NCBI RefSeq assembly: GCF_023053635.1 | Contig: NC_086172.1 | Location: forward strand, 13,173,501-13,237,500 | Direction of reading: 5' to 3' | Length of the DNA: 64,000 nucleotides | DNA from: Elgaria multicarinata webbii | Lineage: Eukaryota > Chordata > Lepidosauria > Squamata > Anguidae | Shown here: positions 11,201 to 26,100 of the stretch, piece by piece | Position numbering within the stretch: position 1 is the stretch's first letter | Layout: each line of letters starts with the position of its first letter | Program-made: the position numbers and the translations under genes | Notes under the pieces: model-generated | The model's input: only the letters and a program-made list of their open reading frames with translations | Told to the model about the DNA's origin: nothing | Databases searched by the model: none

Positions 11201-14200
11201 GGGGAACACGGTCCAGACAGTTAATGGTTGTGCCATGTTCCAGTCCTGCCTGCAACCGCAAGTTTGTTGGTTACCCTATCAGCTAGCCCTCAGGTCTCTG
11301 AATGCTGCTTTTAAATGCGAGATCGGTGCATAATAAGACCATTCACGACTTAACTGTGGATGAGGCAGCTGATCTGGCATGTATAACCGAGACCTGGGTG
11401 GATGAGCAGGGAGGAGTCAGTCTCTCCCAGCTAGGCCCACCAGGGTACTTGGGTCAGTATCAGGGTAGACCTCAGGGCTGGGGAGGGGGTTGCTATGGTC
11501 TATAGGAACTCCATCTCCCTCTGCAAGCTCCCTGTCCATGTGACTACTGGTCTGGAGTGTTTGCACCTTATTTTGAGTCAGCGGGACAGATTAGGGATTC
11601 TGCTGGTGTACCCACCACCCTGCTGCTCAACAGACTCCCTAGGTGAGTCTTGGGTGCACTGCTGAGATTCCCCCAGACTGCTGGTTCTGGGGGTGTCAAC
11701 ATTCAGCCCAGGATTTCATGGTCTCCATGACAACCATGGGACTGTTTGTTTTTAACTGTGCATACAGTATTTATTGTTTTATACTGTATGCTTTTATCTG
11801 TACACCGCTCTGAGATCTTAATAATATAGGGCGGGATATAAATGTTTTAAATAAATAAATAAATAAATAAATAATAACATGCCACCGGCCCAACGCATGC
11901 AGCAGAACATACTCTAGACCTGGTTTTCGCAACTGGACATGGAGACAGTGTCATGGTCAAATCACTGCTTGCTCTGGTTTACACTTACAGCTGCTTTTCC
12001 CCTTTGCAAGGGTGGGGGACCTATTAAGATGGTCTGCCCCCTCTGGGGAGATTTCCAGCTGATAGGGCTGGTGCTCCTGTCAAAACCCAGGTTGATCTGT
12101 GGAATTGCAGAAATGACCTGGGCAGTTGAGACGATTGCTCCTGAGTGCCCTCTCCTGAGTAGAGCTCATATGGGTCCATGGTATACCCCAAAGCTGAGAG
12201 CGATGAAACAAAATAGGAGGCAGCTTGAGTGCAGATGGCAAAGAACTCTTAGTGGATACGTGCCTATAGTAAGGTATATTCAGGGGCAGTGAGGGTGGCA
12301 AAAAACAGTACCTTGCTGCCAATATCAAATCATCAATCTGCTGCCCAGCAGAGCTTTTCAGAGCTGTCCGGGGGCCATCTGAGGCCCACTGTAATATATT
12401 TGCTAGGCACTTTCAGAATAAAATCTTTGGCATCCGATAGGACTTAGACTCCAGTATTATAGCTGGTGAATCAAGTGAGGTATCCAGAGCACAGCCTTGA
12501 CCTGATTTCTTGGATGAGTTTCAGTTCGTACAGCTCAAGGATGTTGACAAGGTGCTTGGACAGGTTCGTGCAAACACCTCCATATTGGATCCTTGCCCCT
12601 CTTGGCTAATAAAAGCTAGCAGGGATGGAACAGCCATATGGGCCAGGGAACTGATTATTGCCTCTTGTAAGTGGGAGTGGTCCAGGCCACCAGTGAGACC
12701 ACTCCTGAAGAAATCTTCACTGGACCCAGAAAATCTTAATAATTATAGGCTAGTGGCAAACGTTCCATTCCTGGGCAAGGTCCTTGAATGGGTAGTTGCA
12801 GGCCAGCTCCAGACTCTCTTGGATGAGACTGAGTATCTGGATCCATTTCAACCAGGTTTCAGGCCTGGCTTTGGCATTGAAACAGCCGGGGGAGTGTGAT
12901 TCTGTTGATTCCCCTTGATCTCTCAGTGGCTTTTGATACTATCGACCATGGTATCCCTCTGGGACGACTGTCTGAGTTGGGAGTGGGAAGTACTGCATTG
13001 CAGTGGTTTGCTCCTACTTGGTGGGTTGGCTCCAGAAGGTGGTGATTGGGGAGCATTGTCTTGCCCCCCATGCTGTTCAACATCTACATGAAACCATTGG
13101 GTGTGGTCATCCGGAGCTTTGGAGTATGTTGTCATCAGTACGCTGATGACATGCAGATCTGTTTCTCCTTCTCATCTTTATCAGGTGAGGCTGTGGATGT
13201 GCTGAACTAGTGCTTGGCTGCGACAATGGACTGGATGAAGGCTAATAAACTTAAACTCAATCCAGACAAGACTGAGATGCTGGTGGTGGGTGGTTCTTCT
13301 GACCAGATGGAGGGTGTTCAACTTGTTTTGGATGGGGTTGCACTCCCCCTGAAGGAGCAAGTTCATAGCTTGGGGGTTCTTTTAGAACCATCTCTGTCTC
13401 TTGAGGCTCAGGTGGCCTCAGTGGCATGGAGTGCCTTCTACCAACTTCAGTTGGTGGCCCAGCTACGCCCCTATCTGGACAGGGATAACCTGGCTTCGGT
13501 TATCTATGCTCTAGTAATCTCCAAGTTAGATTACTGCAATGCACTCTATGCGGGGCTGCCTTTAAAGACGGTCCAGAAGCTCCAGCTTGTGCAAAATGCG
13601 GCAGTGAGATTAATAACAAGGACCAGGAGGTTTGAACATATAAGACCGACTCTGGCCTGCTTGCACGTTTCCGAGCCTGATTCAAGGTGCTGGTTTTAAC
13701 CTATAAAGTTTTACATGCCTTGGAACCACAATACCTGATGGAATGCCTCTCCCAACATGAACCTACCCATGCGCTATGCTCAACATCTAAGGTCCTCCTC
13801 TGCGTGGGAAGCTCAGAGGACGGCCACAAAGGAGGGGGCCTTCTCAGTGGTGGTCCCCCAATTATGGAATGATTTTGCTGAGGCCCGCCTGGCGCCAACA
13901 TTATTATCTTTTTGGCACCAAGTCAAGACTTTTCTGTTCTCCCAGGCATTTAACAGCATATGTTGAGTTTAATTGACCCCAGACCAGGTCTGGCTGAAAG
14001 TTCAAAGTTGTTTTTAAATGGATATTGTCTTTATATGTTGTCTGTTTTTATGTTTTTAAATTCTGTATATTGTTTTTTAATTTTTACTGTATAAATCTTT
14101 TGTAAACTGCAAACAGAGAGCTTCGGCTATGGGGCGGTATAGAAATATCATCATCATCATCATTATCCTACCACAAGGAAATGAAATTAGGACTTCCGAA

Positions 14201-17200
14201 ATGAATTGCTAGTGTATAATATAACTGAAGATTTAAATAAACTTTTAAAAGTTGTCAAAATACATTTTCCCCATTCACAAGACCAAGGATTTTTTTTACC
14301 TCTTTTCCATTCCACACAAATATATCTGCTCCATCAACAAGTCCAGTGTTACTCAATGAAGAATCATCACCTGCCAAGAACAAAAGAATGTGGAAACTCT
14401 TAAAAATATCTTGAAAAGTGAAAAGGCCTTTAAAATTACGTCAGCTAATTAAAGTTTAAAAATGGCCAGTAGCGTTTGATTTGATTTCTAATACAGGAAA
14501 AGTGGAATTGTATTAACCAACCATGAAGTGTCCATTCTATTTGTTCATCTAAATACACTAGGCTGGACCCAATGAAGGGACGTAGACTATCTTGCCTGCA
14601 ACCTCAAAAGATTGTCTCGAGAGTTTCCTTTCTGTATAGTCAATCCTACTTCATCTGAATATACTTTGAATCTTGATACAGTAAAAAAACACTGCTGCTA
14701 GAAAGAGACAATCAGATTGAGGAAACAGATTTCTTAACACAAATCTGTACTAGGTAGGCAAAAAAACATGCACCTCATGGGAGAACACTCCACCTCCACC
14801 AGCTACAACAACCCATTGATATTCTTACATTACACTCCTTTCACAAGCTTGCATGGTAAGCACTCTTCTTCTATCTTTTCCTGTCACCCAATTCTCTCAA
14901 TCTGTTCTAAGCATGAGTAACAGGCCAGCTCATACAAACAGCTAATTTTAGAATGCAAGTGATGGACTCATATGACTGACTGCTCTTTCACACAAACAAT
15001 AAATTTCAGTGAGAAGTACTCTAGCCTAATTTTCTCTGTGCTATATAAGAACTTTGGGCAAAATCTAATGGGGCACTTACGCTCTGCTGATTCTCTTGGA
15101 TCCCACCAATTCTGTTGCTCGAGCGGGACTCAGCACTTACACTAGGGAAATTTAGCACTTCCTAGGGAAAGCCCCCAAACAAGCAGAAACACTAATTTCT
15201 GAAAGGAGGCAGGTCTGCAGAGCTCCCTTATACAAGTGCTGCCAACCTGCCTCCTTCAAGAAACAAGCATTTCTGTGGCCCGGAAACAGTAAATTGCTGT
15301 TATGCGAGCACAGGGGCTGCTTGCTCAGTAGAATTGGCAGGGCATAATGGAATTAGCGAGGGTATAAACACCCCATTGGACTGTACCCTTTGTGTACACA
15401 GGGATATTTTTCATAAGAATAGTTATTAAAGGAGAAATACCACTTGATGTATTGTCACGGCTTCCTATTGAGGACATTGATGGATTGATAGCTGCATGAT
15501 TACAGTGTAATGTTTTCAAAGAAATGGTGTCTTAGCAATGAGAAATCAGCTGGCACCATTACTGTCCATTGCATATATGAACTCTATTGAAAGATGCTTT
15601 ATTGACCTTGACATTATCCTGTATTGGTATATAGATGATATAATTATAAAATGAACAGCAACAGAAGCAGATAAAGAATTTAATGCAATGAATGGGATGG
15701 ACAGTATAAAGTTAATACAGGAGCAGCCAAACGTAGATAGCTAGCTTGACTTTTTGGATGTTGACTTAAGGTTCTGTAATGGCCAGTTAGAAACAAGGTC
15801 ATATAGGAAACCTATGAAAAGGGACACACTGTTGAGTAGTAATTCTGCACAACTTGTACTGGTGAAAAGACAGGTTGTAAAAAATATGATTCAGAAAGAT
15901 GCTGGGGTGTTCACAATTACTCTGGGGAATCAAAACAAAAGACAGTAAAATTGGCGGAGGTTAAGGATTTTAAGTTGCCAGTTCCAGCTCTTAAAAGTGT
16001 GACGTATCTCAAAGAACCACCTATTTGAATGTTCCATTTGTGATTGATAGATTCCGCCTCAGCAACATTGGAACATCATCTCATGAAATCTCAGTTGTAT
16101 GATAATAAATACTGGGCACAGGAATGCCCAATTTGTGTTGAAGTTAAGTGGGAGTGGGCAATTAAAAGTACTATTTACAAAAGAGTTTAGAGTATAATTC
16201 CTTTTACATTGGTGAAACTGGAAGACCCCTCCTGAAAAGATATATGGAGCATAATAAAACATATAAAGGAGAAACATTCTGGTAGCCAGCCTCCGTTAAG
16301 ATCTACGTGCTGGCAATTGAACAGAACCTTCAAAGGAGAAAGATTAAGGAGGCAGTGTTTACTGATCAATTATAAACCCATGTCAATTTGGTTTTTGTTG
16401 AGTTTATAAGTAGTATTATAATATACTCTCATCTGTGACTGAAGCTAGCTTTCATGCTGAAACATTTCAAATTTAAAATGTTTCTTTAATAGTAAAAAAT
16501 TATAAACTGTATGTGCGATTGCTGGTCATTTATTGTGGCTTGGAATGTAATGCACATCACGTCACCGATGTATCTGCTTATACTTAAGAAAAACATTCAA
16601 CCATGTGATAACCACCTGCAATGTAGTCCAGGAACAATCATCATGGGAAGTATGCAGTGTGGCGTTACACCCCACAAGTCGGTTCCCAAATGTATGTCTG
16701 CAGTTTGTAAGTCTGTAGTGAGTTTAGAATGTTGGCCTGAGTGGGCGGAGTTAGAATGTCTTGGGAGGGGAGAGGAGTGATATATAAGGGAAGGACTGAG
16801 GGGATCGCGAGGGACTTGTTAGGTACTCTTAGAGTCTTTAGTGCTCTCTGTGTTTAGGGTACTTAAGTTCTGGGAAATTTGAGTTTCAGGGTAGAGAGTG
16901 ATATCTTTGGAGTGTGGTGTGCACGTAGTTGATGTATATTAATCAATACAGATAATAAAGAAAGCTCAAGAGCGATTGTGTGAGAGAAAGGAAAGCGTGT
17001 ATGTGAATGAGTGAAAGGATTGGATGAAAGGTTTCAAAAAGGTTTTTTAATGTTTTATTTGAAACAAAGCTTGTGAACTTTTGAAAATAAATTTTGATTG
17101 TTTTGTTTTTAACTACCACAAAAATCCCACGTGTCTGTTTGGCATTTAACATCTGAAGTTTACTCATTTAGCACCCGCTCTGACAATAATTCACCTCAGC

Positions 17201-20200
17201 ACATATAACTCACAGTGTTTTGTTTTATATATTGAAATCCTTCTCCATTTCACCCCTTTCTCCTCATAGTTCAGAGGAAGGCGGTCTTTGTCCCTCGCCT
17301 CAGGCGTATCAAGCGGTGGTGCTTGGCTTGAGCAGGGAGTAGCCGTGGCCGGGCCTGGTGTTCAGAGCCTGTGTCATGGCATCCAGTACCGCCCTTGTGC
17401 TAGCAAAATGACCGCTAATGCAACAGTGCTGCCAGAATGGAACAAGTCAGCAGAGTTCACGGAATGAGCACTAATGTGATTGGCACTGGCGGACTGCCAG
17501 CATTGGATCCTGCTCATTATCCCACCTGCTGTTCATCTTGGTCACTAAAGTTATGCATACAAACTAGGCCTTGGTTACGCATACGTTCACCAGCATATTA
17601 GAATAGATGATATAATTATTAGAGTTAATAGTGAATTTTAGAAAAGCATCAAATAGAATATTGCAAGTAAAAACCCTAAACTTGCTGAAATTAGTGATGT
17701 TGACTACTATAACAATCAAGATGATACTTGATGTCTAAATGAGTTCAAGGAGTCTACCTGGTCATTCCCACAGAATCTAATAAATCTGTACTGTTCCTAC
17801 AATTATTCTGGTTAGACTTAAAAGGTGATATTCTATGACACATGGATAATTTTAAAACTTTGTTTTAAAAATGCTTTACCTTCAAGTACTTGGTATATAT
17901 GCAATCCAGCTGGAAGAGATTTTGCAAGGCTGAGAACCAGGTCTCCTTCCCAAAATTCCAATATCTATTCATAAAAAGTTATAAAGTATTTCAGAAAAAC
18001 ATATATACCTATTTTCAAGCTAATTAAAAGTTATTTGCTTTATCTATTTACATCTAGATGCTCAATTTTGGGTTTGAATTTTACCTTCCAAAGTATGCAA
18101 TTCATTGTTCAACCAATACAGCTAATGCAGTACATTTTCTCCATCTAGTTTCTTTCTTTTTCTTTTTTTACTGACAATGTAAGCTTGTTGCTGAAACCAG
18201 TTGGGTTGTTTCAAACACATATTAACCACAGTTTGTTGGTTCACACAACATGAATAGCTGTGGTTCAGCAAAATAGCTTCTCATGGCCACACCAGAAAGG
18301 CAGGGAGGGTGTGTGTGCAAACCCAAGGCTCATTCATTTCACACTAAAATATGATTGAGAATGGTGTCCAAATATAAGAGTAATCCACGCTAGAAGTTTC
18401 CAAAGTTTATAAGATGAATAACACATATGTAAGCAATCTAGTTCGTTGTGCATGGCATCCTAATACATTTCTATTTTGAGTAAAGAACCTCAAGCCCAAC
18501 AAGTTTGAAAAATATAATAGTAAATACCTGGAATACTGATTGTCGAAGATTTCCCAGTGTTTTTCTCTTATCGATGGTAAGATGCAAAACACTTTCCTTC
18601 CAGGAAAGTAATGGGTGTAGAGCCCCATTGTAAAATTTATAGTGAGAATATATATGGAGGTGCAAATCAATATTATTAACTGCCAAGACACATTCTGCCC
18701 TTTAAAAAGTATAAGAGAAAAATATCTTAAATATAATGTCAGAGAACAAGTAAACAAAAAGATTAATTTCTCTTAGTACAATCTTATCTTCCCAAAATTC
18801 CCAAAGTAAAAAATTGTTCATTTGTATTTTATTTTTGGAAATGCTATTCAAACTTTTATTTCTTAGTAATCCTGCACAATGTATTTTGCAGGATTTTTCT
18901 AAGGCCTGTTAAAAGGAATTTCATATGTTTTTATTTGTATATATTTAGTGCACTTGTTTACATATGTGCATGCTATTTTTCACATATAAGTTAGAGCGAT
19001 CTTGAAATTTAAAAGCTTGTCTGGTACTTCCTCTTAAAGGCATAAAAATGGAAAATTCAAAACTCCAGGTGCCAGCATGCTAGTTGCAAACAAAGGGCAG
19101 GATTGCACCGCTGTTAGAGCACTAACACTAATTATGTTGCTCCAGCACAGGGAAGTACAACCTCTGCCCCACACTGGGGCCCAATCTAGCCTATAGAGGG
19201 TTGAACCCCTCTATGGACTCGGCCCCCTGCCCTCTCCAAACCCCGTTACCTTCCCAATCCCCAGCTCCTACAGGGAGAGGAATCGCCAGCTGCGTGTTCA
19301 ATAAACAAGAGTTGAATTTCAACCAGAATGAGTTTCTTATCCCTGACAAGGGCAAGCAGCACAAAGGGGAATCCCTTTCTTATCCCTCTGATAGAAGACA
19401 AGCTGGGAATTCTCCCACACCCCTTGGCTGGTGTCAGCCCACCAGCTTCCTCTGGGTTGTAATCCAGCCCTGGACCAAAAGTGGTTGCCTTCCCCCGCTC
19501 TTGCATAAACCAACACCAGTGCAACACTAGGCAAAGGGGGAAAAGCAGTAAGTTTTGCAACTGAATTTTGGTGGCATGCTCTGCCATCGAATTTCAGCTG
19601 CAAACCGACATTTCCCACCCCCCTTTGTGTAGCAAGCGCTAATGACATTGTACTAGTGTTGGTGTGCGCTAATGAAATGTCATTAGTGCTGGTGCTGTAA
19701 AAGCATTGGATGCTGCCTAATATTGTTAATAAGTCCACAGTCCACACTGATCTTGAAGGATGAAAGGCAATGATCTCCCCACACACTCCCTGGAAAGATT
19801 ATCAAAGCATAATCATGTATTGCTGTTAACATATCATTTTAATTGAAATAACTTCTTCAAAATAATAATTAATTTGCATGTAAAAAACTGTTCTTGTACA
19901 GCCAGTGTACATCCCTTGGACAGAAAGTCAAATCTCTACATGGCTTTGCTGCAAACTGCTATTTAATTACTAATTAACAACTAGTTATGCAATTATACCC
20001 AATACGAAGTTTCCAAATCTGCACGATACTGTATAAACTTTGCATTCTACTATACAAGAAATATAGACTACACATTTGAGCTGAACTTAACTCACCTCTT
20101 CTTCTGCAGATTGATATTAGCAGCATCCATTTCATTCAAGAGGTAGCTGGGGACCTGGTATCTTGGATTTCCTCGAGCTGTGTTCAAAAGAAGCTAATTA

Positions 20201-23070
20201 ATTGAGCATCAACTGAAAAACACTGATATAAAAAGGACTAGGAAGTGTTGGTTCGGGGCTTCTTATATATCCTTTTGATGTCACTAGGGAAGTCTGGATT
20301 CTTTCTTTAGGTAACACTACATTAAACTATACACTATAAGAAACTCAGTCAAATTCTGGTAACTACTGTTCTTTGAAAGAGATGCTAGAGGATAAAATAA
20401 ATTATTTTCTTGCTCAGATCAGAATGTCTGTTTTGTTAAAGCTGTAGTCTTCATAACACTCACTGGAAGCTTTGCTACTGAAGCCAGTGGACTACTCTGA
20501 TCTAAGTTACTTCAGCAATTTCTTTTTTGAGCTTTCTGCAAACAGTACTTCATAACTGATTAATAAAGAGCTATACACAGTGTACAATTCGTACCTTCAG
20601 ACGGTCGTGTCATTTGGGATTTTCGATAGAACAACATGTAGGCACTTTCATTACCCTGAAACTGCTTCTCAATATCTCTCTCTTTGATTGGCTGAACTTT
20701 GGAGTCATTCAAATCAAACCAATGAGATTCAGAAGAATGTTCCTTTAAGCCTGTTGATACTTTTTCCAATGGTATCTTCCCATCATCTTTCTGAATGTGG
20801 CTTGGGGATGCTGATCCATAATGATGTTTATGGCTTTGGTCATTCAGCCTAACCTTGCTTTCATCAGAACTGAGAAGAAATGCTTGAGAATGGCTCTGCA
20901 AATACTAAAGAGCAAATGGGAAGTGGAGTGGATAAACTAAACTGATGTTTTAAGTCCAATTTAAAATGTGAGTCTATTACACATTCATTAAACTTCTTTT
21001 TGATGCAAAGGGATTCCCCCCACCCCCTGAATTTGGCAATTAGCTTCCCTCTTCTCCTGGTACATCTGCAAAGAGAAATTCAGAAGGTTCTGCTTCTGTT
21101 TTGATGACCCACATTTAAGCACTACATCTGAATCCTAAGCTCTGGCTAATCTTAATAATATGGTTTACAAAAACAAGATAGCTTCATAAAGCACAGTTTG
21201 CAGTTGGCTTGTTGCACTAAACCACAATTAAGGCAGTTTGTCCAGGTTCAGATGTAAGGATGTGCTTAATCAAAAACAGAAGTGAAAGTTTTCAAAATCC
21301 TCCTTACGGATGGGCAGAAGGACGAGGGAGTGAATGGACTTCCCCTCAAAACACTAAACCATGGTTTTGCATTAATGCGAACACAGCCTTTGACCACATT
21401 TGGATGAATATAACTTAGCTTCCTGTCAGAACTGGGAATCTATGGTTAACAGCTTCAGAACATACCAGGATATGAAGCTACGGTGTGAAACTAGCATAAT
21501 ATCCTGGCTTGTTCCAAAGCCGTTAACCATAATTAACTAGTTGGGACAGAACTGGAGGCTACAGTTAATTGAAGAGTTCCTAGTTTGTTCACTCTTGCCA
21601 TGAAGGAAGGAGTGAAGGAACTGTGTACATGTCCACAAGGTTGGTTTAGATCTTGGCATGTTAAATTGATATGTGATCATCCAAACCAGCCCCTTTTCTG
21701 TAAGCACCCTACCTATTGCCATTCAAGTACTACCTGAAATAAAAGCTCTTCGTTCTCAAACACCATGCATATATCATAATTTATTATGCCATTCTCCAAC
21801 CACTCCTAGGATTTAAGAGGTGCAATGGGAAGATATATAGTACATTAGTATATACATTCATTTAGGTTTTCTAGCATAAAAAGATACTACCAACGATTAC
21901 AAATAAGTATGCAGTAGAATAGAACTGACAGCACTCAAAATCTATTTACATATTAGAATTCTTTTGTCATTTTTCTTACGATTTGTGCTTTACCATTCAT
22001 GTCCCAACCACTGGCAAATGCATGCCAAATGTGCAAATAGTAGGATAACTTAGAATTAAAAAGGCTCTTCATGTCAAGAGAAAATCATTGCTAACTCAAG
22101 TAGTATGGAAGATAGGGCAAGGCACTCTTTGTATGCTAAATTGTATAAAACACATTGTATAACTCAAGAGGAGTAAATCAAGTATAAATAAAATAAGAGT
22201 CGCTTCAGATAATACCTTCCGTATTGGTCCATACTGCTTACGGTATTTCTTGTTCCAGGACACACTTTTTTTCTCCAAAAATTTCTGTGCCAACCGGTCC
22301 ACAGCAATTTCCTTAGATTCTTCCTACAAGATCAGGTAATTACTAACTAAACTGGGATCATTATCCAAAATTGGGACAGGCAAGCAGTGCCCCAGGGGCT
22401 CAATCTGGCCCCAAGCATACATCTCCCTTCATTAGAGTTAGAAGACCTAAAGATGGTCGTGCACGCGCTGGTAACTTTGAGGCTCAACTTCTGCAATGCG
22501 CTGTACATAGGGCTACCTTTGTGCCTAGTTTGGAAACTTCAACTAGTTCAAAATATGGCAGCCAGGTTGATCACTGGCACACCTAGGGGTGACCATATTA
22601 CACCAACTGTAAAATCACTCCACTGGCTGCCAATTAGTTTCCGGGCAAAGTAGAAAGAGTTGGTTATTACCTTTAAATCCCTACATGGGTTGGGTCCAGG
22701 TTACCTGCGGGATTGCCTTCCCCTGTACAATCTGCCCTGCACACTCAGGTCCTCTGGGAAGAATTTACTCCAGTCAGCCAAAACTAGACTGACAACTGTT
22801 ACCCAGAGGACCGTCTCTTAGGTCATCCCCAGACTGTGGAATGGCCTGCTGGAGAAGATTCGTCAACTTAACTCTCTGTGTGATTTTAAGGCAGCTTTAA
22901 AGACTAGCCTTTTTTGGCAGGCCAACCCAGATGAATTTTAAGATGTCCAATTTTTATTTTAATATTGTATCAGTTATATAAGTTTTTAATCAGTTTTATG
23001 CATTTTATGATATTTTTGTATTTAATGTTGTTCACTGCCTTGATCCAGAGGTAGAGGCAGGTAAGAAATA

Positions 23071-23122
<52 letters not shown>

Positions 23123-26100
23123 CTCCCAACCACTCCCAGCTCTTGAACCCTCTCCTCCCCAGCATGAACAGCAAAAGTGGCTTTGAGATAGTTGGCTCAT
23201 TATTTACCTCATAATTAAGAGACTCAGTCCTGTGTCTTAATTCACATATGAGAGACAGCAGTAGATGGACACATATGGAAAAGTGTCAAAGACAGAAATC
23301 TCTGGTTTTGCTAATTGTCGTTAAGATTAATATTATTTCAATAAATCTTCATAAGGATCCAGTGGATTGTGACATTTAATATTCGAAAGCAAAAATCTGA
23401 AACCTTACATCCCAGAGCTGCATTGAGATGTGGTTTCATTTTTGCACCCAAACTGTAGTGCTGAAATATATACCAGTTAAAAATATTATAAAGCAACTTC
23501 GAATCTATTCTGACATACTCTACCTCCGATAAGATGTTTTTCAGTATTGTTATTGGATTTTCCTGTTCTTCAGCATTTTCAATATCTTTCAAATTCCTTT
23601 CTTCATCATTCATGTTGTCTTCCTCCTTCAAGAAAAAAAAATCACCTTATTTAAAAGCTACAAAGACAGAAATTCTGTTATGCTAAACCAGGGATGGGCA
23701 ATTTGTGGCCCGCTGGATGTTTTGGCCTCCAGCTCCGATCATTCTGACCTTTGGCTATGCTGGCTAGGACAAATGAGTTAAAGGCCAAAATAACTGGAGG
23801 GTCACATGTTGCCTACCCCTGTGCTACAGGATGAAAAGCAGTTTTGACATATTTACCTATCTGTCTTCCAATTAACCTAACGGAATAGGTAATACTGCAA
23901 CACAGGACATGCTCTATGGCAGCCTCCCCCAATTCAGTCAGCATTGGCAATGGTCAGGAACATTGGGGGTTGGAGTCCAAAACCAGGTTGGGAAAGGCTG
24001 CCTAATGAGTTACATCTTATGTCCTGCGACTGAATTTTCACTTACACAATGGGGCATTTTACTCCTATCCTTTCCCCTGTTTTCCCGGAGATCTGGGGGC
24101 ATGCAGGGAGCTGCAGGGGGAGGGGAAATCAGTTCTACCTATGAGGTTCATTCCGCTGACTGACACCACTGGATACCATGGATATGTTCACAATCTTTAT
24201 TAGCTATTTTCTATTTGCTATTCATCTATATCAATCCCAACTTTTACCATTCCCCTCCCTCTGCCATTTTATCACTCAGATCTACCATGCAGTGTATATG
24301 AAATGGCAAGCTGCAGAAATGATGTTTTGGTGTTGAAGTTGTGTAAAACCTGTTGCACAGCTTCAATATCCTACCTGAAGTTATCTATGCTTATCTAAAT
24401 AATCTGACTTATGATAGATGTCTTACGTGGGAAGTAAATAATCAAATCAAAATCTACTCATAAAGCAGAAATAAAAATCAGGTGGAAATCAACTAGACTT
24501 ACTAGCATGTGCCAGTTTCCCAGTTCATCAATATCTCTGATATAAACATGATAATGTCCTCCATAGCAGCCACCTTTGTGTATTATAACAGAAAAGAGCT
24601 CATACATATATTCCAAATCATCCAACTGAGTCTAAAAAGAACAATAAAAATGTACAGTCAAAAGTCATCACAACATGGAAAAGACACACGAGGACAGAGA
24701 AGGAAGAACAGAATATATTGTGCTAAAAGTAGCCAAGCACTAGCCACCACATGGATATTTCCAGGCTAGGGGTAACAGCTGAGGGCACCTAGACTGTCTT
24801 TGAGAACTTCCTAAGCCACCATGAGGGCCTGTTTTAATAGACAAAAGCCAGTTAAATAAGAAAAATAAGTAACCAAACTAAGAAATCAGAACTTGTGCAG
24901 CTTTAAAAGGTTTGGGGCCAGGTTATCTGAATAATAATAATAATATTAATAATAATAATAATAATAAAAAATTATTTCTTACCCACCTCTCCATTTTGAT
25001 CGAGGCGGGGAACAACAGTAAATATAAAATACATAAAACTGAATTAAGAACATAATATACATTGTTAAAACATCCTAAAAACATTCTAAAATTCCCCTGG
25101 ATAGGCCTACCGGAAGAGATCAGGCTTGATAGCTTTCTTGAATGCTAATAGACTGTCAAGTTGACGAGTCTCCTCTGGCAGGCCATTCCACAGTCTGGGA
25201 GCAGCAGAAAAGAAGGTCCTCTGGGTAACACTTGTCAATCAAGTTTTTGCTGACTGAAGTAGATTCTTCCCAGAGGACATGAGTGTGCGGGGTGGATTGT
25301 ACGGGAGAAGGTGATCCCACAGGTAGCCTGGACCCAAACCATGTAGGGCTTTAAAGGTGATAACCAGCACTTTATACTTCGCCCGGAAACTAACTGGCAG
25401 CTAGTGAAGAGATTTTAACACTGCTGCAATGCGGTCACCCCTAGGTGTACTGCCTTCATAGAATCATAGAATAGCAGAGTTGGAAGGGACCTACAAGGCC
25501 ATTGATTCCAACCCCCTGCTCAATGCAGGAATCCACCCTAAAGCATCCCTGACAGATGGTTGTCCAGTTGCCTCTTGAATGCCTCTAGTGTGGGAGAGCC
25601 CACAACCTCCCTAGGTAACTGATTCCATTGTCGTACTGCTCTAACAGTCAGGAAGTTTTTCCTGATGTCCAGCTGGAATCTGGCTTCCTTTAACTTGAGC
25701 CCGCTATTCCATGTCCTGCACTCTGGGAGGATCAAGAAGAGATCCTGGCCCTCCTCTGTGTGACAACCTTTTAAGTATTTGAAGAGTGCTATCATATCCC
25801 CCCTCAATCTTCTCTTCTCCAGGCTAAACATGCCCAGTTCTTTCAGTCTCTCTTCATAGGGCTTTGTTTCCAGACCCCTGATCATCCTGGTTGCCCTCCT
25901 CTGAACACGTTCGAACCTGTTTGAACCTGCCTATTCAGCTCTTTGAAGGTCCTGGAGGTCCACTATTAAATCTGTTCAATTCACAGTCATGAGAGATGTC
26001 TTTTGGGCCCATATTTGTGGAACTCCCTCCCATGGGTCATGCAAATGGGCCCTTCAATGCAGTTTTTAAACAGGCCTTAAAGAACTACTTGAATGAGCCT

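Noticed and set aside
19201-19786. Three overlapping frames of 109-149 codons
   Set aside because: They overlap on opposite strands within an inverted-repeat element; no recognisable protein.
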